DNA of 64,000 nucleotides from Allodiplogaster sudhausi (Eukaryota; Nematoda; Chromadorea; Rhabditida; Diplogasteridae). Shown here piece by piece: positions 32,001-47,000 of the stretch. Every line of letters begins with the position of its first letter. Position 1 is the stretch's first letter. The translations under genes were made by a program, and so were the position numbers. The stretch spans positions 1,702,501-1,766,500 of the forward strand of contig CALZFC010000065.1 of assembly GCA_945643635.1 (NCBI GenBank), read 5' to 3'. The notes under the pieces were generated by a model, which worked only from the letters and a program-made list of their open reading frames with translations, was not told where the DNA came from and searched no databases.

Positions 32001-35000
32001 TACAACCAGTGGTGGATCAACCATTCCTACGACTGGTGGAAGCACACGCCCGTATGAGTCTACAACTAGTGGTGGATCAACCATTCCTTCAACTGGTGGA
32101 GGCACACGCCCGTCTGAGTCTACAACTAGTGGTGGATCAACCATTCCTACAACTGGTGGAAGCACACGCCCGTCCGAGTCTACAACTAGTGGTGGATCAA
32201 CCATTCCTTCAACTGGTGGAGGCACACGCCCATCTGAGTCTACAACTAGTGGTGGATCAACCATTAGTACAACTGGTGGAAGCACACGCCCGTCCGAGTC
32301 TACAACCAGTAGTGGATCAACCATTCCTACGACTGGTGGGAGCACACGCCCGTCCGAGTCTACAACTAGTGGTGGATCAACCATTAGTACAACTGGTGGA
32401 AGCACACGCCCGTCCGAGTCTACAACCAGTAGTGGATCAACCATTCCTACGACTGGTGGGAGCACACGCCCGTCCGAGTCTACAACTAGTGGTGGATCAA
32501 CCATTAGTACAACTGGTGGAAGCACACGCCCGTATGAGTCTACAACTAGTGGTGGATCAACCATTCCTTCAACTGGTGGAAGCACACGCCCGTCCGAGTC
32601 TACAACCAGTAGTGGATCAACCATTCCTACGACTGGTGGGAGCACACGCCCGTCCGAGTCTACAACTAGTGGTGGATCAACCATTAGTACAACTGGTGGA
32701 AGCACACGCCCGTATGAGTCTACAACTAGTGGTGGATCAACCATTCCTTCAACTGGTGGAAGCACACGCCCGTCCGAGTCTACAACCAGTGGTGGATCAA
32801 CCATTCCTACAACTAGTGGAAGCACACGCCCGTCTGAGTCTACAACTAGTGGTGGATCAACCATTAGTACAACTGGTGGAAGCACACGCCCGTCTGAGTC
32901 TACAACTAGTGGTGGATCAACCATTCCAACAACTGGTGGAAGCACACGCCCGTCCGAGTCTACAACTAGTGGTGGATCAACCATTCCTACAACTGGTGGA
33001 AGCACACGCCCGTCCGAGTCTACAACTAGTGGTGGATCAACCATTCCTACGACTGGTGGAAGCACACGCCCGTATGAGTCTACAACTAGTGGTGGATCAA
33101 CCATTCCTTCAACTGGTGGAAGCACACGCCCGTCCGAGTCTACAACTAGTGGTGGATCAACCATTCCTTCAACTGGTGGAGGCACACGCCCATCTGAGTC
33201 TACAACTAGTGGTGGATCAACCATTCCTACAACTGGTGGAGGCACACGCCCATCTGAGTCTACAATTAGTGGTGGATCAACCATTCCTACAACTGGTGGG
33301 AGCACACGCCCGTCCGAGTCTACAACTAGTGGTGGAACAACCATTAGTACAACTGGTGGAAGCACACGCCCGTCCGAGTCTACAACCAGTAGTGGATCAA
33401 CCATTCCTACGACTGGTGGGAGCACACGCCCGTCCGAGTCTACAACTAGTGGTGGATCAACCATTAGTACAACTGGTGGAAGCACACGCCCGTCCGAGTC
33501 TACAACAAGTGGTGGATCAACCATTACTATGACTGGTGGGAGCACACGCCCGTCGGAGTCTACAACTAGTGGTGGATCAACCATTAGTACAACTGGTGGA
33601 AGCACACGCCCGTCTGAGTCTACAACTAGTGGTGGATCAACCATTCCAACAACTGGTGGAAGCACACGCCCGTCCGAGTCTACAACTAGTGGTGGATCAA
33701 CCATTCCTACAACGGGTGGAAGCACACGCCCATCTGAGTCTACAACTAGTGGTGGATCAACCATTCCTACAACGGGTGGAAGCACACGCCCGTCCGAGTC
33801 TACAACTAGTGGTGGATCAACCATTCCTATGACTGGTGGAAGCACACGCCCGTCTGAGTCTACTACTAGTAGTGGATCAACCATTCCAACAACTGGTGGA
33901 AGCACATGCCCGTCCGAGTCTACAACTAGTGGTGGATCAACCATTCCTACAGCGGGTGGAAGCACACGCCCATCTGAGTCTACAACTAGTGGTGGATCAA
34001 CCATTCCTACGACTGGTGGAAGCACACGCCCGTCCGAGTCTACAACAAGTGGTGGATCAACCATTACTATGACTGGTGGGAGCACACGCCCGTCGGAGTC
34101 TACAACTAGTGGTGGATCAACCATTAGTACAACTGGTGGAAGCACACGCCCGTCTGAGTCTACAACTAGTGGTGGATCAACCATTCCAACAACTGGTGGA
34201 AGCACACGCCCATCTGAGTCTACAACTAGTGGTGGATCAACCATTCCTACAACGGGTGGAAGCACACGCCCATCTGAGTCTACAACTAGTGGTGGATCAA
34301 CCATTAGTACAACTGGTGGAAGCACACGCCCGTCTGAGTCTACAACTAGTGGTGGATCAACCATTCCAACAACTGGTGGAAGCACACGCCCGTCCGAGTC
34401 TACAACTAGTGGTGGATCAACCATTCCTACAACGGGTGGAAGCACACGCCCGTCCGAGTCTACAACCAGTGGTGGATCAACAATTCCTACAACTGGTAGT
34501 GGTGGATCAACCATTTTTACAAATGGTGGAAGCACACGCCCGTCCGAGTCTACAACTAGTGGTGGATCAACCATTCCTACGACTGGTGGAAGCACACAAC
34601 CGTCCGAGTCTACAACTAGTGGTGGATCGACCATTCCTAAAACTGGTGGAAGCACACGCCCGTCCGAGTCTACAACTAGTGCTGGATCAACCATTCCTAC
34701 AACTGGTGGAAGCACACGCCCGTCAGATTCTACAACTAGTGGTGGATCAACCATTCCTACAACTGGTGGAAGCACACGCCCGTCCGAGTCAACAACCAGT
34801 GGTGGATCAACCATTCCTACAACTGGTGGAAGCACACGCCCGTCTGAGTCTACAACTAGTAGTGGATCAACCATTCCTACGACTGGTGGAAGCACACGCC
34901 CGTCCGAGTCTACAACTGGTGGTCGAGCAACCATTCCTACAACTGGTGGAAGCACACGCCCGCCCGAGTCTACAACTAGTGGTGGATCAACCATTCCTAC

Positions 35001-38000
35001 AACTGGTAGTGGTGGATCAACCATTCCTACAACCGGTGGAAGCACACGCCCGTCAGATTCTACAACTAGTGGTGGATCAACCATTCCTACAACTGGTGGA
35101 AGCACACGCCCGTCCGAGTCTACAACCAGTGGTGGATCAACCATTAGTACAACTGGTGGAAGCACACGCCCGTCTGAGTCTACAACTAGTGGTGGATCAA
35201 CCATTCCAAGAACTGGTGGAAGCACACGCCCGTCCGAGTCTACAACTAGTGGTGGATCAACCATTCCTACGACTGGTGGAAGCACACGCCCGTCCGAGTC
35301 TACAACCAGTGGTGGATCAACAATTCCTACAACTGGTAGTGGTGGATCAACCATGTTTACAAATGGTGGAAGCACACGCCCGTCCGAGTCTACAACTAGT
35401 GGTGGATCAACCATTCCTACGACTGGTGGAAGCACACAACCGTCCGAGTCTACAACTAGTGGTGGATCGACCATTCCTACAACTGGTGGAAGCACACGCC
35501 CGTCCGAGTCTACAACTAGTGCTGGATCAACCATTCCTACAACTGGTGGAAGCACACGCCCGTCAGATTCTACAACTAGTGGTGGATCAACCATTCCTAC
35601 AACTGGTGGAAGCACACGCCCGTCCGAGTCAACAACCAGTGGTGGATCAACCATTCCTACAACTGGTGGAAGCACACGCCCGTCAGAGTCTACAACTAGT
35701 AGTGGATCAACCATTCCTACGACTGGTGGAAGCACACGCCCGTCCGAGTCTACAACTGGTGGTGGAGCAACCATTCCTACAACTGGCGGAAGCACACGCC
35801 CGCCCGAGTCTATAACTAGTGGTGGATCAACCATTCCTACAACTGGTAGTGGTGGATCAACCATTCCTACAACCGGTGGAAGCACACGCCCGTCCGAGTC
35901 TACAACTAGTGGTGGATCAACCATTCCTACAACGGGTGGAAGCACACGCCCATCTGAGTCTACAACTAGTGGTGGATCAACCATTCCTACGACTGGTGGA
36001 AGCACACGCCCGTCCGAGTCTACAACCAGTGGTGGATCAACAATTCCTACAACTGGTAGTGGTGGATCAACCATTTTTACAAATGGTGGAAGCACACGCC
36101 CGTCCGAGTCTACAACTAGTGGTGGATCAACCATTCCTACGACTGGTGGAAGCACACAACCGTCCGAGTCTACAACTAGTGGTGGATCGACCATTCCTAC
36201 AACTGGTGGAAGCACACGCCCGTCCGAGTCAACAACCAGTGGTGGATCAACCATTCCTACAACTGGTGGAAGCACACGCCCGTCTGAGTCTACAACTAGT
36301 AGTGGATCAACCATTCCTAAGACTGGTGGAAGCACACGCCCGTCCGAGTCTACAACTGGTGGTGGAGCAACCATTCCTACAACTGGTGGAAGCACACGCC
36401 CGCCCGAGTCTACAACTAGTGGTGGATCAACCATTCCTACAACTGGTAGTGGTGGATCAACCATTCCTACAACCGGTGGAAGCACACGCCCGTCAGATTC
36501 TACAACTAGTGGTGGATCAACCATTCCTACAACTGGTGGAAGCACACGCCCGTCCGAGTCAACAACCAGTGGTGGATCAACCATTCCTACAACTGGTGGA
36601 AGCACACGCCCGTCCGAGTCTACAACTAGTGGTGGATCAACCATTCCTACAACTGGTGGAAGCACACGCCCGCCCGAGTCTACAACTAGTGGTGGATCAA
36701 CCATTCCTACAACTGGTAGTGGTGGATCAACCATTCCTACAACCGGTGGAAGCACACGCCCGTCAGATTCTACAACTAGTGGTGGATCAGCCATTCCTAC
36801 AACTGGTGGCAGCACACACCCGTCTGAGTCTCCAACTAGTGGTGGATCAACCATTCCTACAACTGGTGGAAGCACACGCCCGTCTGAGTCTACAACTAGT
36901 GGTGGATCAACTATTCCAACGACTGGTGGAAGCACACGCTCGTCCGAGTCTACAACTAGTGGTGGATCAACCATTCCTATAACTGGTGGAAGCACGCGCC
37001 CGTCCGAGTCTACAACTAGTGGTGGATCAACCATTCCAACAACTGGTGGAAGCACACGCTCGTCCGAGTCTACAACTAGTGGTGGATCAACCATTCCTAC
37101 GACTGGTGGAAGCACACGCCCGTCCGAGTCTTCAACTAGTGGTGGATCAACCATTCCTACAACTGGTGGAAGCACACGCCCGTCAGATTCTACAACTAGT
37201 GGTGGATCAACCATTCCTACAACTGGTGGAAGCACACGCCCGTCCGAGTCTACAACCAGTGGTGGATCAACCATTCCTAAAACTGATGGAAGCAAACGCT
37301 CGTCCGAGTCTACAACTAGTGGTTTAACAACCATTCCTACAACTGGTAGTGGTGGATCAACCATTCCTACAACTGGTGGAAGCACACGCCCGTCAGATTC
37401 TACAACTAGTGGTGGATCAACCATTCCTACAACTGGTATAAGCACACGCCCGTCCGAGTCTACAATTAGTGGTGGATCAACTATTCCAACGACTGGTGGA
37501 AGCACACGCCCGTCCGAGTCTTCAACTAGTGGTGGATCAACCATTCCTACAACTGGTGGAAGCACACGCCCGTCAGATTCTACAACTAGTGGTGGATCAA
37601 CCATTCCTACAACTGGTATAAGCACACGCCCGTCCGAGTCTACAACTAGTGGTGGATCAACCATTCCTACAACTGGTAGTGGTGGATCAACCATTCCTAC
37701 AACTGGTGGAAGCACACGCCCGTCAGATTCTACAACTAGTGGTGGATCAACCATTCCTACAACTGGTGGAAGCACACGCCCGTCCGAGTCTACAACCAGT
37801 GGTGGATCAACTATTCCAACGACTGGTGGAAGCACACGCTCGTCCGAGTCTACAACTAGTGGTGGATCAACCATTCCTATAACTGGTGGAAGCACGCGCC
37901 CGTCCGAGTCTACAACTAGTGGTGGATCAACCATTCCAACAACTGGTGGAAGCACACGTTCGTCTGAGTCTACAACTAGTGGTGGATCAACCATTCCTAC

Positions 38001-41000
38001 GACTGGTGGAAGCACACGCCCGTCTGAGTCTACAACTAGTGGTGGATCAACCATTCCTACGACTGGTGGAAGCACACGCCCGTCCGAGTCTTCAACTAGT
38101 GGTGGATCAACCATTCCTAAAACTAGTGGAAGCACACGCCCGTCCGAGTCTACAACCAGTGGTGGATCAACCATTCCTAAAACTGATGGAAGCAAACGCT
38201 CGTCCGAGTCTACAACTAGTGGTTTAACAACCATTCCTACAACTGGTAGTGGTGGATCAACCATTCCTACAACTGGTGGAAGCACACGCCCGTCAGATTC
38301 TACAACTAGTGGTGGATCAACCATTCCTACAACTGGTATAAGCACACGCCCGTCCGAGTCTACAATTAGTGGTGGATCAACTATTCCAACGACTGGTGGA
38401 AGCACACGCCCGTCCGAGTCTTCAACTAGTGGTGGATCAACCATTCCTACAACTGGTGGAAGCACACGCCCGTCAGATTCTACAACTAGTGGTGGATCAA
38501 CCATTCCTACAACTGGTATAAGCACACGCCCGTCCGAGTCTACAACTAGTGGTGGATCAACCATTCCTACAACTGGTAGTGGTGGATCAACCATTCCTAC
38601 AACTGGTGGAAGCACACGCCCGTCAGATTCTACAACTAGTGGTGGATCAACCATTCCTACAACTGGTGGAAGCACACGCCCGTCCGAGTCTACAACCAGT
38701 GGTGGATCAACCATTCCTACAACTAGTGGAAGCACACGCCCGTCTGAGTCTACAACTAGTGGTGGATCAGCCATTCCTACAACTGGTGGCAGCACACACC
38801 CGTCTGAGTCTACAACTAGTGGTGGATCAACCATTCCTACAACTGGTGGAAGCACACGCCCGTCTGAGTCTACAACTAGTGGTGGATCAACTATTCCAAC
38901 GACTGGTGGAAGCACACGCTCGTCCGAGTCTACAACTAGTGGTGGATCAACCATTCCTATAACTGGTGGAAGCACGCGCCCGTCCGAGTCTACAACTAGT
39001 GGTGGATCAACCATTCCAACAACTGGTGGAAGCACACGCTCGTCCGAGTCTACAACTAGTGGTGGATCAACCATTCCTACGACTGGTGGAAGCACACGCC
39101 CGTCCGAGTCTTCAACTAGTGGTGGATCTACCATTCCTACAACTGGTTGAAGCACACGCCCGTCAGATTCTACAACTAGTGGTGGATCAACCATTCCTAC
39201 AACTGGTAGTGGTGGATCAACCATTCCTACAACTGGTGGAAGCACACGCCCGTCAGATTCTACAACTAGTGGTGGATCAACCATTCCTACAACTGGTGGA
39301 AGCACACGCCCGTCCGAGTCTACAAAAAGTGGTGGATCAACCATTCCTACAACTAGTGGAAGCACACGTTCGTCTGAGTCTACAACCAGTGGTGGATCAA
39401 CCATTCCTACGACTGGTGGAAGCACACGCCCGTCCGAGTCTTCAACTAGTGGTGGATCAACCATTCCTACAACTGGTGGAAGCACACGCCCGTCAGATTC
39501 TACAACTAGTGGTGGATCAACCATTCCTACAACTGGTATAAGCACACGCCCGTCCGAGTCTACAACTAGTGGTGGATCAACCATTCCTACAACTGGTAGT
39601 GGTGGATCAACCATTCCTACAACTGGTGGAAGCACACGCCCGTCAGATTCTACAACTAGTGGTGGATCAACCATTCCTACAACTGGTGGAAGCACACGCC
39701 CGTCCGAGTCTACAACCAGTGGTGGATCAACCATTCCTACAACTAGTGGAAGCACACGCCCGTCTGAGTCTACAACTAGTGGTGGATCAGCCATTCCTAC
39801 AACTGGTGGCAGCACACACCCGTCTGAGTCTACAACTAGTGGTGGATCAACTATTCCAACGACTGGTGGAAGCACACGCTCGTCCGAGTCTACAACTAGT
39901 GGTGGATCAACCATTCCTATAACTGGTGGAAGCACGCGCCCGTCCGAGTCTACAACTAGTGGTGGATCAACCATTCCAACAACTGGTGGAAGCACACGCT
40001 CGTCCGAGTCTACAACTAGTGGTGGATCAACCATTCCTACGACTGGTGGAAGCACACGCCCGTCAGATTCTACAACTAGTGGTGGATCAACCATTCCTAC
40101 AACTGGTAGTGGTGGATCAACCATTCCTACAACTGGTGGAAGCACACGCCCGTCAGATTCTACAACTAGTGGTGGATCAACCATTCCTACAACTGGTGGA
40201 AGCACACGCCCAATCCGAGTCTACAAAAAGTGGTGGATCAACCATTCCTACAACTAGTGGAAGCACACGTTCGTCTGAGTCTACAACTAGTGGTGGATCA
40301 ACCATTCCTACGACTGGTGGAAGCACACGCCCGTCTGAGTCTACAACTAGTGGTGGATCAACCATTCCTACGACTGGTGGAAGCACACGCCCGTCCGAGT
40401 CTTCAACTAGTGGTGGATCAACCATTCCTACAACTAGTGGAAGCACACGCCCGTCCGAGTCTACAACCAGTGGTGGATCAACCATTCCTACAACTGATGG
40501 AAGCACACGCTCGTCCGAGTCTACAACCAGTGGTGGATCAACCATTCCTAAAACTGATGGAAGCAAACGCTCGTCCGAGTCTACAACTAGTGGTTTATCA
40601 ACCATTCCTACAACTGGTAGTGGTGGATCAACCATTCCTACAACTGGTGGAAGCACACGCCCGTCAGATTCTACAACTAGTGGTGGATCGACCATTCCTA
40701 CAACTGGTATAAGCACACGCCCGTCCGAGTCTACAATTAGTGGTGGATCAACTATTCCAACGACTGGTGGAAGCACACGCCCGTCCGAGTCTTCAACTAG
40801 TGGTGGATCAACCATTCCTACAACTGGTGGAAGCACACGCCCGTCAGATTCTACAACTAGTGGTGGATCAACCATTCCTACAACTGGTATAAGCACACGC
40901 CCGTCCGAGTCTACAACTAGTGGTGGATCAACCATTCCTACAACTGGTAGTGGTGGATCAACCATTCCTACAACTGGTGGAAGCACACGCCCGTCAGATT

Positions 41001-44000
41001 CTACAACTAGTGGTGGATCAACCATTCCTACAACTGGTGGAAGCACACGCCCGTCAGATTCTACAACTAGTGGTGGATCAACCATTCCTACAACTGGTGG
41101 AAGCACACGCCCGTCCGAGTCTACAACCAGTGGTGGATCAACCATTCCTACAACTAGTGGAAGCACACGCCCGTCTGAGTCTACAACTAGTGGTGGATCA
41201 ACCATTCCTACGACTGGTGGAAGCACACGCCCGTCTGAGTCTACAACTAGTGGTGGATCAACCATTCCTACGACTGGTGGAAGCACACGCCCGTCCGAGT
41301 CTTCAACTAGTGGTGGATCAACCATTCCTAAAACTGATGGAAGCAAACGCTCGTCCGAGTCTACAACTAGTGGTTTATCAACCATTCCTACAACTGGTAG
41401 TGGTGGATCAACCATTCCTACAACTGGTGGAAGCACACGCCCGTCAGATTCTACAACTAGTGGTGGATCAACCATTCCTACAACTGGTGGAAGCACACGC
41501 CCGTCCGAGTCTACAACCAGTGGTGGATCAACCATTCCTACAACTAGTGGAAGCACACGCCCGTCTGAGTCCACAACTAGTGGTGGATCAACCATTCCTA
41601 AAACTGATGGAAGCAAACGCTCGTCCGAGTCTACAACTAGTGGTTTATCAACCATTCCTACAACTGGTAGTGGTGGATCAACCATTCCTACAACTGGTGG
41701 AAGCACACGCCCGTCAGATTCTACAACTAGTGGTGGATCAACCATTCCTACAACTGGTGGAAGCACACGCCCGTCCGAGTCTACAACCAGTGGTGGATCA
41801 ACCATTCCTACAACTAGTGGAAGCACACGCCCGTCAGATTCTACAACTAGTGGTGGATCAACCATTCCTACGACTGGTAGTGGTGGATCAACCATTCCTA
41901 CAACTGGTGGAAGCACACGCCCGTCCGAGTCTACAACCAGTGGTGGATCAACCATTCCTACAACTAGTGGAAGCACACGCCCGTCTGAGTCTACAACTAG
42001 TGGTGGATCAACCATTCCTACGACTGGTGGAAGCACACGCCCGTCTGAGTCTACAACTAGTGGTGGATCAACCATTCCTACGACTGGTGGAAGCACACGC
42101 CCGTCCGAGTCTTCAACTAGTGGTGGATCAACCATTCCTAAAACTGATGGAAGCAAACGCTCGTCCGAGTCTACAACTAGTGGTTTATCAACCATTCCTA
42201 CAACTGGTAGTGGTGGATCAACCATTCCTACAACTGGTGGAAGCACACGCCCGTCAGATTCTACAACTAGTGGTGGATCAACCATTCCTACGACTGGTGG
42301 AAGCACACGCCCGTCTGAGTCTACAACTAGTGGTGGATCAACCATTCCTACAACTAGTGGAAGCACACGCCCGTCCGAGTCTACAACCAGTGGTGGATCA
42401 ACCATTCCTAAAACTGATGGAAGCAAACGCTCGTCCGAGTCTACAACTAGTGGTTTATCAACCATTCCTACAACTGGTAGTGGTGGATCAACCATTCCTA
42501 CAACTGGTGGAAGCACACGCCCGTCAGATTCTACAACTAGTGGTGGATCAACCATTCCTACAACTGGTGGAAGCACACGCCCGTCCGAGTCTACAACCAG
42601 TGGTGGATCAACCATTCCTACAACTAGTGGAAGCACACGCCCGTCTGAGTCCACAACTAGTGGTGGATCAACCATTCCTACGACTGGTGGAAGCACACGC
42701 CCGTCCGAGTCTACAACTAGTGGTGGATCAACCATTCCTACGACTGGTGGAAGCACACGCCCGTCCGAGTCTTCAACTAGTGGTGGATCAACCATTCCTA
42801 CAACTAGTGGAAGCACACGCCCGTCCGAATCTTCAACCAGTGGTGGATCAACCATTCCTACAACTGATGGAAGCACACGCTCGTCCGAGTCTACAACCAG
42901 TGGTGGATCAACCATTCCTAAAACTGATGGAAGCAAACGCTCGTCCGAGTCTACAACTAGTGGTTTATCAACCATTCCTACAACTGGTAGTGGTGGATCA
43001 ACCATTCCTACAACTGGTGGAAGCACACGCACGTCAGATTCTACAACTAGTGGTGGATCAACCATTCCTACAACTGGTATAAGCACACGCCCGTCCGAGT
43101 CTACAACTAGTGGTGGATCAACCATTCCTACAACTGGTAGTGGTGGATCAACCATTCCTACAACTGGTGGAAGCACACGCCCGTCAGATTCTACAACTAG
43201 TGGTGGATCAACCATTCCTACAACTGGTGGAAGCACACGCCCGTCCTAGTCTACAACCAGTGGTGGATCAACCATTCCTACAACTATTGGAAGCACACGC
43301 CCGTCTGAGTCTACAACTAGTGGTGGATCAACCATTCCAACAACTGGTGGAAGCACACGCTCGTCCGAGTCTACAACTAGTGGTGGATCAACCATTCCTA
43401 TAACTGGTGGAAGCATGCGCCCGTCCGAGTCTACAACTAGTGGTGGATCAACCATTCCAACAACTGGTGGAAGCACACGCTCGTCCGAGTCTACAACTAG
43501 TGGTGGATCAACCTTTCCTACGACTGGTGGAAGCACACGCCCGTCCGAGTCTTCAACTAGTGGTGGATCAACCATTCCTACAACTGGTGGAAGCACACGC
43601 CCGTCAGATTCTACAACTAGTGGTGGATCAACCATTCCTACAACTGGTATAAGCACACGCCCGTCCGAGTCTACAACTAGTGGTGGATCAACCATTCCTA
43701 CAACTGGTAGTGGTGGATCAACCATTCCTACAACTGGTGGAAGCACACGCCCGTCAGATTCTACAACTAGTGGTGGATCAACCATTCCTACAACTGGTGG
43801 AAGCACACGCCCGTCCGAGTCTACAACCAGTGGTGGATCAAGCATTCCTACAACTAGTGGAAGCACACGCCCGTCTGAGTCTACAACTAGTGGTGGATCA
43901 ACCATTCCTACGACTGGTGGAAGCACACGCCCGTCTGAGTCTACAACTAGTGGTGGATCAACCATTCCTACGACTGGTGGAAGCACACGCCCGTCCGAGT

Positions 44001-47000
44001 CTTTAACTAGTGGTGGATCAACCATTCCTACAACTAGTGGAAGCACACGCCCGTCCGAGTCTACAACCAGTGGTGGATCAACCATTCCTACAACTGATGG
44101 AAGCACACGCTCGTCCGAGTCTACAACCAGTGGTGGATCATCCATTCCTAAAACTGATGGAAGCAAACGCTCGTCCGAGTCTACAACTAGTGGTTTATCA
44201 ACCATTCCTACAACTGGTAGTGGTGGATCAACCATTCCAACAACTGGTGGAAGCACACGCCCGTCAGATTCTACAACTAGTGGTGGATCAACCATTCCTA
44301 CAACTGGTGGAAGCACACGCCCGTCCGAGTCTACAACCAGTGGTGGATCAACCATTCCTACAACTAGTGGAAGCACACGCCCGTCCGAGTCTACAACCAG
44401 TGGTGGATCAACCATTCCTACAACTAGTGGAAGCACACGCCCGTCTGAGTCTACAACTAGTGGTGGATCAACCATTCCTACGACTGGTGGAAGCACACGC
44501 CCGTCTGAGTCTACAACTAGTGGTGGATCAACCATTCCTACGACTGGTGGAAGCACACGCCCGTCCGAGTCTTCAACTAGTGGTGGATCAACCATTCCTA
44601 CAACTAGTGGAAGCACACGCCCGTCCGAGTCTACAACCAGTGGTGGATCAACCATTCCTAAAACTGATGGAAGCAAACGCTCGTCCGAGTCTACAACTAG
44701 TGGTTTATCAACCATTCCTACAACTGGTAGTGGTGGATCAACCATTCCTACAACTGGTGGAAGCACACGCCCGTCAGATTCTACAACTAGTGGTGGATCA
44801 ACCATTCCTACAACTGGTGGAAGCACACGCCCGTCCGAGTCTACAACCAGTGGTGGATCAACCATTCCTACAACTAGTGGAAGCACACGCCCGTCTGAGT
44901 CCACAACTAGTGGTGGATCAACCATTCCTACGACTGGTGGAAGCACACGCCCGTCTGAGTCTACAACTAGTGGTGGATCAACCATTCCTACGACTGGTGG
45001 AAGCACACGCCCGTCCGAGTCTTCAACTAGTGGTGGATCAACCATTCCTACAACTAGTGGAAGCACACGCCCGTCCGAATCTTCAACCAGTGGTGGATCA
45101 ACCATTCCTACAACTGATGGAAGCACACGCTCGTCCGAGTCTACAACCAGTGGTGGATCAACCATTCCTAAAACTGATGAAAGCAAACGCTCGTCCGAGT
45201 CTACAACTAGTGGTTTATCAACCATTCCTACAACTGGTAGTGGTGGATCAACCATTCCTACAACTGGTGGAAGCACACGCCCGTCAGATTCTACAACTAG
45301 TGGTGGATCAACCATTCCTACAACTGGTATAAGCACACGCCCGTCCGAGTCTACAACTAGTGGTGGATCAACCATTCCTACAACTGGTAGTGGTGGATCA
45401 ACCATTCCTACAACTGGTGGAAGCACACGCCCGTCAGATTCTACAACTAGTGGTGGATCAACCATTCCTACAACTGGTGGAAGCACACGCCCGTCCTAGT
45501 CTACAACCAGTGGTGGATCAACCATTCCTACAACTATTGGAAGCACACGCCCGTCTGAGTCTACAACTAGTGGTGGATCAACCATTCCAACAACTGGTGG
45601 AAGCACACGCTCGTCCGAGTCTACAACTAGTGGTGGATCAACCATTCCTATAACTGGTGGAAGCATGCGCCCGTCCGAGTCTACAACTAGTGGTGGATCA
45701 ACCATTCCAACAACTGGTGGAAGCACACGCTCGTCCGAGTCTACAACTAGTGGTGGATCAACCTTTCCTACGACTGGTGGAAGCACACGCCCGTCCGAGT
45801 CTTCAACTAGTGGTGGATCAACCATTCCTACAACTGGTGGAAGCACACGCCCGTCAGATTCTACAACTAGTGGTGGATCAACCATTCCTACAACTGGTAG
45901 TGGTGGATCAACCATTCCTACAACTGGTGGAAGCACACGCCCGTCAGATTCTACAACTAGTGGTGGATCAACCATTCCTACAACTGGTGGAAGCACACGC
46001 CCGTCCGAGTCTACAACCAGTGGTGGATCAACCATTCCTACAACTAGTGGAAGCACACGCCCGTCTGAGTCTACAACTAGTGGTGGATCAACCATTCCTA
46101 CGACTGGTGGAAGCACACGCCCGTCTGAGTCTACAACTAGTGGTGGATCAACCATTCCTACGACTGGTGGAAGCACACGCCCGTCCGAGTCTTTAACTAG
46201 TGGTGGATCAACCATTCCTACAACTAGTGGAAGCACACGCCCGTCCGAGTCTACAACCAGTGGTGGATCAACCATTCCTACAACTGATGGAAGCACACGC
46301 TCGTCCGAGTCTACAACCAGTGGTGGATCAACCATTCCTAAAACTGATGGAAGCAAACGCTCGTCCGAGTCTACAACTAGTGGTTTATCAACCATTCCTA
46401 CAACTGGTAGTGGTGGATCAACCATTCCAACAACTGGTGGAAGCACACGCCCGTCAGATTCTACAACTAGTGGTGGATCAACCATTCCTACAACTGGTGG
46501 AAGCACACGCCCGTCCGAGTCTACAACCAGTGGTGGATCAACCATTCCTACAACTAGTGGAAGCACACGCCCGTCTGAGTCTACAACTAGTGGTGGATCA
46601 ACCATTCCAACAACTGGTGGAAGCACACGCTCGTCCGAGTCTACAACTAGTGGTGGATCAACCTTTCCTACGACTGGTGGAAGCACACGCCCGTCCGAGT
46701 CTTCAACTAGTGGTGGATCAACCATTCCTACAACTGGTGGAAGCACACGCCCGTCAGATTCTACAACTAGTGGTGGATCAACCATTCCTACAACTGGTAT
46801 AAGCACACGCCCGTCCGAGTCTACAACTAGTGGTGGATCAACCATTCCTACAACTGGTAGTGGTGGATCAACCATTCCTACAACTGGTGGAAGCACACGC
46901 CCGTCAGATTCTACAACTAGTGGTGGATCAACCATTCCTACAACTGGTGGAAGCACACGCCCGTCCGAGTCTACAACCAGTGGTGGATCAACCATTCCTA

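Noticed and set aside
31917..40205. 2,762-codon minus-strand open frame across the repeat array
   Set aside because: It is the reverse reading of the 60-bp coding repeat, has no start context, domain or splice structure, and breaks exactly where the plus-strand array changes frame.
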